From Ceratodon purpureus (taxonomy: Eukaryota; Streptophyta; Bryopsida; Pseudoditrichales; Ditrichaceae), in NCBI GenBank assembly GCA_014871385.1, contig CM026433.1, positions 12,298,901 through 12,362,900 on the forward strand: a stretch of 64,000 nucleotides of DNA. Reading direction: 5' to 3'. Positions 59,986-64,000 of the stretch are shown here, piece after piece. Below the pieces are notes generated by a model, which worked only from the letters and a program-made list of their open reading frames with translations, had not been told where the DNA came from and did not search any database. The position numbers and the translations under genes were made by a program. Position 1 is the stretch's first letter; each line of letters opens with the position of its first letter.

Positions 59986-62372
59986 ATGGTGCTTATTGAG
60001 CTTGCAGAAGATGACGCTCCTGAATATGAGCAGCGGAAACCTAAGAAGAATCTCAAGTCGGCTTCTCCTATCACCCAAGAAGCTGCGTCAATCAGAACGG
60101 ATAGCACACCAGCAGAAGGAAAGGACCCCACTGTCCAACCTACCTCGGGAGGTGCACAACCGCAGAGCAATGAGTCCCTAACAGAGACTCCTGCTCAAGC
60201 TGCCCAACTCACTGGCCATCCCGATGACACGCTGAAGAAGTTGAGAACGGGTATTTATTTATTCTTTCCTTAAACCCATATCTGTAACTTCAAAATTCTA
60301 TTTATGCTGCTTACGGGAGACTAAACCAGAATATAGGAACACTCATTAATGATATCGGACCATACTTTCGAATCTTTTTGCAACTGAAGCCATGAACTCT
60401 ACTAGACAACTGTCTCTGTTGATCACGTCGAGGTGATAAAGCATATTTTAGAAATAGAGGTGCATAGTAGGCTCTCATCTGAACATGTGTTATTCTGAAG
60501 TACCATTATGATGATATGTTCTTGGAATCGTGACACCAACTTCAAAATGTGTTGACGTTGATTTCATAGAAGGTGCAGGACAAGCCAAATCCAAAAAGAA
60601 AGGCGACTCGCATGCTGATGGTGAAGGAGATGGATGGGAGACTGCTAGCGAAGGAAGTGAAGAGGCGGACGATGTTTCTCACAGTGGCGACCCTGCAAGT
60701 TCAGACGAGAAAGCAGCTACTACATCAGAAAACAATGAGGATCATTTTGAGGACGCTTTGACAGAGGAGGAGCTACGAGCGGTGAGTGAAGTATAGGTTA
60801 CAGCTTTCCTTTTGGTATGTGGTTAGTAATTTACTAACTTTTCAAACACCTTTTTGCTCGTGTGAAGTCTCTTGTTGCAGAATTGGCGGGCTCTTGTTGA
60901 AGAAATCATAGAACTTTTTTGATTGTTCATATTAACAGATAATCAAATAAGAAATGGTTCTCCTGATCACATATAGTGGTGCCATATTAGATTATACGAT
61001 CTTGTGCGTCGTGCTTTTCTTTTTGGAAATTCTGATGAAGTGTATTTGCGATGAGTGAATACAGAAGGCTTTATCGTTAGCAAATGAAGCTAAGTCACAG
61101 GGCAACTCTTTGTATGTTGCTGGCAAGTACTCGGAGGCCTTGGAATGTTATGCTAGTGCATTGGAAGGTGTTGCCAATGATCCAAGTGCAAATGAGCTGC
61201 GTGCACAATGCTACTCAAATCGAGCTATCTGTGAAATCAATCTGGTAATATACCGAAAGTCTCCACAACTCTAGACGTGTACATGTCTCAGTTACACTCT
61301 CGATGTACTCACAATCTGTCTCTTCTCAAAGTCTCAGGTAGTTATTGATGATAATTAATTAAATGCTACAGCTATCTGTGATGTGGCATTTGTTTGAACG
61401 ACGCTATATTGTCCCTCTTGTTTTCTATGAGAATATGAAGCTACTTTGTATGATTGAGCTGTGGGTGTGGAATTAGGAAAGTAAATACATGGTTGTTGAG
61501 CAGATCTTAGTGCCTTGGAAATATGTTGATCATTGAAGTGCTTGGGTTTCGTTTCTATTTTGCAGAAAAATTACAAGGATGCAGTGACGGAGAGCACGAA
61601 AGCTCTAGAACTTGATCCGAACTATGTGAAAGCTTTAATGAGGCGTGCTCAGGCTAATGAGAGTCTTGAAAAGTTATACCGAAGCTCTTTCTGGTATGGA
61701 TAATGAGACTTGAAAGTGAGACTGAATGCCCATGTAGTGTATATTCAGAGTATGATTTCTCCTGCCATTGTGGTTGTGATGAATAGGGCAGCTATCTTAA
61801 ATATGAAGTTGTTTTAGAGTTGCCTGTAATGGATGTAACTTTCAAAATCAGTGATGCAGGGTTTATGATGAATTATTATGGGGCAAAGTGCAGCTCATAG
61901 TAACAAGTGGTTCTGTTACAGACTTGAAGAAAGCCCTTGAACTCGATCCTTCCAACAAAGTCGCCCGCGTGTCCATTATCAGGTTGGAACCAATCGTCGA
62001 AAAGAAAAGAGAGGAACTCAAAGAAGAAATGATTGGTAAGATGGACTCCCAACCCTTGAGTGAACTGTTATCTCTCAAGCCTGGTTGAATCTTATGTTAA
62101 ATGTAATCGCACTGTTTCTGTTCAGTGGGCTCTTTATTACTCTTTTTTCCCCTAGTGATCGGGTGCACCCAATGCACTTGATGCAGATGTCTTTCAATCG
62201 GTTTTCACTTGATCCAAGTGTAGTATTTACTCCTTGACAATGTCTTTGAGCAGGTAAGTTGAAGGAGCTTGGTAACAATGTGCTCGGAAAGTTTGGTATG
62301 AGCGTGGACGATTTTAAGGCAGTGAAGGATCCTAATACTGGAAGCTATTCCATCTCTTTCGGCAAAAGCTAA
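59986..62372 (+). CDS. TTC1-like TPR protein, frame broken in exon 4
   Basis: Six exons: 59986-60250, 60570-60781, 61065-61244, 61566-61693, 61922-62035, 62254-62372. The protein opens MVLIELAEDDAPEYEQ and has an acidic segment with DHFEDALTEEELRA. TPR motifs follow: LANEAKSQGNSLYVAGKYSE, AQCYSNRAICEINL, KNYKDAVTESTKALELDPNY and VKALMRRAQANESLEK. Exon 5 gives DLKKALELDPSNKVARV and exon 6 the conserved C-terminus GMSVDDFKAVKDPNTGSYSI. Exon 4 is 128 nt, whereas the phase needed to join exon 5 requires one nucleotide fewer modulo three. After ESLEK the frame shifts, and splicing to exon 5 makes TGA at the junction (261 residues). The correct frame resumes as YTEALS one base on. TTC1 proteins are cytosolic TPR adaptors or co-chaperones. 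It is either a young pseudogene or an assembly indel. Confidence 0.85.
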
Positions 62373-62398
62373 ACCAAGCCAGTCTGCCCACTTTTGCA

Positions 62399-62616
62399 GA
62401 ATTGCAAAATTGCAAAATTGCAAAATTGCAAAATTGCAAAATTGCAAAATTGCAAAATTGCGAAATTGCAAAATTGCGAAATTGCAAAATTGCAAAATTG
62501 CGAAATTGCAAAATTGCAAAATTGCAAAATTGCAAAATTGCGAAATCGCGAAATTGCAAAATTGCAAAATTGCGAAATTGCAAAATTGCAAAATTGCAAA
62601 ATTGCAAAATTGCAAA
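62399..62616. repeat. 8-bp repeat array, about 27 copies of GCAAAATT
   Basis: Head-to-tail octamers GCAAAATT with scattered GCGAAATT variants begin 27 bp after the TTC1 stop. Because three octamers make eight codons and the unit has no stop in any frame, all six frames are open (readings such as KLQNCKIA). These frames are repeat artefacts. The A-to-G changes occur almost only at the fourth position of the unit. Confidence 0.96.
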
Positions 62617-63068
62617 AAAAAGGGTCCTCCACCCGTCTAGGGGTATTAACCGGCCATATTGGGCAAGTTAAGCTGCGCTCGCATACTTACTGTACCACAA
62701 GTGCTGCAAGTTCGAAGGGTGGGCCCTCAGATAGCGATGATTATTTAAGTAACGAAAAACCTCTTCGGACTGTGCTGGAGGTTATCAATTTCTTCCTCTT
62801 ACTCTCGCAGCTTCCTGGACAATGGTCGTTATGCTATGTATTCCTCGTTAGTGATCGTTATTACCATGTGTGTATTCCTAGTTGGTGATCATTGACCAGG
62901 TTTGGCCTTATCTCCAAGTTCAGAAACTTACCAGATTCCACTATTTGATCCCAATCTTTATGGTATGTGTGCTCTTCAGAAGGTGGTGACCGGTTTTGCT
63001 TGCATTTGTGGTCATAAGTCTTGAGTTCTGGAATTTTTGAAGCTAATTTCGGGTAACTGTGTTCACAG
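62617..63068. other. Spacer after the octamer array
   Basis: No supported exon. Plus and minus frames here have no recognisable domain. Confidence 0.5.
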
Positions 63069-63310
63069 GTTGCGAAACCACAAGCGTTGGTAGAAATCAA
63101 ACCAGCAATTACAAAGGGACTTCTGTTCGGTGAGCCGCAATGGGTAGGCTTGATTGTCAGGCCTCCCAACTACTCCCTCGAAGGTGTGTATTTGCAAAGT
63201 GTTCTCACATTGGAGCTCGCATGCTACTTTCCAGCGTATGCGGGGAAGTGGAAGTGGCTGTTCAGTACCCTACAGTCCCGCCGAGCATGGAACAAGCGAG
63301 CTAAGGGCTA
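63069..63310 (+). pseudogene. TRAPPC11-like exon fragment
   Basis: After a CAG acceptor the sequence reads VAKPQALVEIKPAITKGLLF then GEPQWVGLIVRPPNYSLEG to a GTGTGT donor (63069-63183). From memory of plant TRAPPC11 proteins, a VEVKP...T K..L.GEPQWVGL.V.P..YSL.G block is characteristic of the C-terminal third; this assignment is tentative. The following sequence keeps fragments such as GEVEVAVQYPTVPPSMEQAS but in another frame with a stop. The rest of the gene is not seen upstream, so this is probably a displaced, decaying piece. Confidence 0.4.
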
Positions 63311-63315
63311 AGGGC

Positions 63316-63753
63316 TTTTCTCGTGAAGGCCTCCATCCTTCTCTGCGAAATATGGTGGAAAGTCCAGAGGCACAACTTGCAGCTTTTACGGAGCGGCTGA
63401 AGCACATCAGGTTGAACTCAATGCTCATCTTCTTCTAATCTTCATGAATGCATGCTCTGCTTTATCTAGAAGTTGAATGCTTTGCTTTTCTATGTGCAGA
63501 TTGGTTAGGTGGTACATCATGTGTAGTATGGAATCAGTTGTTAATCTTCTATTCCTTTGCTTGGTGAGGTCTATGCATTCTGCTTGTGTGCAGATTTAGC
63601 AGTTATATTCACGAAAATTTGAAAGAGATGGATGTCCACTCTTTATTAGGTGATGTCTAATGCTTTTGATGTGGTTGTCTGTATGTCAGGCCAAAGCAAA
63701 CGGTGCTGGAAGCTGAAGCAGAAGCAGCCAAAGGGAAAAACAAAAATGTGTGA
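63316..63753 (+). other. Possible exon pair of an unidentified gene
   Basis: A segment ending at 63410 reads LHPSLRNMVESPEAQLAAFT then ERLKHI. After a GTTGAA donor, an acceptor at 63688-63689 joins in phase to RPKQTVLEAEAEAAKGKNKN, ending at TGA (63751-63753) or a GTGTGA donor. The join is phase-compatible and the translation is hydrophilic and helical. I do not recognise the family, and the 5' end is unclear. Confidence 0.3.
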
Positions 63754-64000
63754 AACCTTTTCTTTCACCCAATCTATGTTAATCTGAAATGTTTGTGATC
63801 TCTTGGGAATCGCTATTTTCCTCAAGGTTTACCGAAATTCAACGTTTGTACAGCACATTTGGTAGCTTGAGAATACGTAAGAAACAATTACAAAGTCATG
63901 CTACATTCTAACTGTGCTTGTGTTCGGTGTTCTGAACCCAATGCAAAATATTTTTGGGTTACCTTGGATTGTAAGTATGGAGATCTCCTGTTACTCATGA
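63754..64000. other. Right-edge sequence, nothing assigned
   Basis: AT-rich sequence consistent with intron or 3' UTR of a gene that may continue past the window. Confidence 0.4.

Noticed and set aside
62399-62616. Possible CRISPR-like array
   Set aside because: There are no spacers; the units are contiguous 8-mers in a plant genome.
62394-62888. 164-codon frame and several 76-136-codon frames on both strands
   Set aside because: All are generated by the octamer array, which has no stop codon in any frame.
1-64000. tRNA, rRNA or organelle DNA insertions
   Set aside because: I looked for tRNA-like cloverleaf B-box motifs (GTTCGAATCC-type) and rRNA signatures and recognised none; the plastid and mitochondrial proteins here are nuclear genes with targeting peptides and, except uL4, introns.

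Overview
This window is nuclear DNA of a land plant. The genes have short spliceosomal introns with GT-AG borders, and they encode plant-type proteins: a plastid ribosomal protein with a transit peptide, a plant-style TIM50, a plant LMBR1/LIMR-family membrane protein and a TTC1-type TPR protein. A large LRR/ROC/COR (Roco) GTPase gene is also present. That family is expanded in mosses, so a moss or another non-seed plant is my best guess. This is inference; no sequence search was run. All exon models were derived by hand from splice signals, reading-frame phase and remembered family consensus.

Layout. 1-11.5 kb has no convincing gene: a promoter-like edge that probably belongs to a gene beyond the left end, one broken ORF (3.7-4.2 kb), a 41-bp tandem duplication and a (TA)n tract. 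12.6-25.1 kb is a compact housekeeping block of four genes: LMBR1-domain protein (+, 14 exons), plastid uL4 (-, no intron), a plastid-targeted lipocalin/fibrillin-like protein (+, 5 exons, start codon in a tiny first coding segment) and TIM50 (-, 10 exons). The first and second pairs are convergent, and uL4 and the fibrillin-like gene are divergent. 25.4-31.5 kb is a nested-repeat region. 33.4-38.7 kb is the Roco GTPase (-, 4 exons), followed upstream by duplicated LRR-like fragments. 40-47 kb is an AT-rich desert with two large terminal-inverted-repeat (TIR) elements. 47.7-48.7 kb is a decayed NSE1 (SMC5/6 complex) gene, cut off on its 3' side by a second copy of the 25.7-29.9 kb repeat (48.8-51.6 kb), which itself carries a clean 739-bp MITE. 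53.5-58.5 kb is an open, five-exon gene for a 1042-residue transposase-like protein. 60.0-62.4 kb is a TTC1-like gene with a frame break in exon 4, followed by a 218-bp array of an 8-bp repeat. 62.6-64 kb holds exon-like pieces, one resembling TRAPPC11.

The genes do not form a pathway; this is an ordinary gene neighbourhood mixed with transposon-rich spacers. The most unusual items are the intact intron-containing transposase-like gene, the pair of broken conserved genes (NSE1, TTC1), the three-member AACCCCTA TIR family, and a pair of paralogous repeats whose differences reveal the boundaries and target duplications of the insertions inside them.
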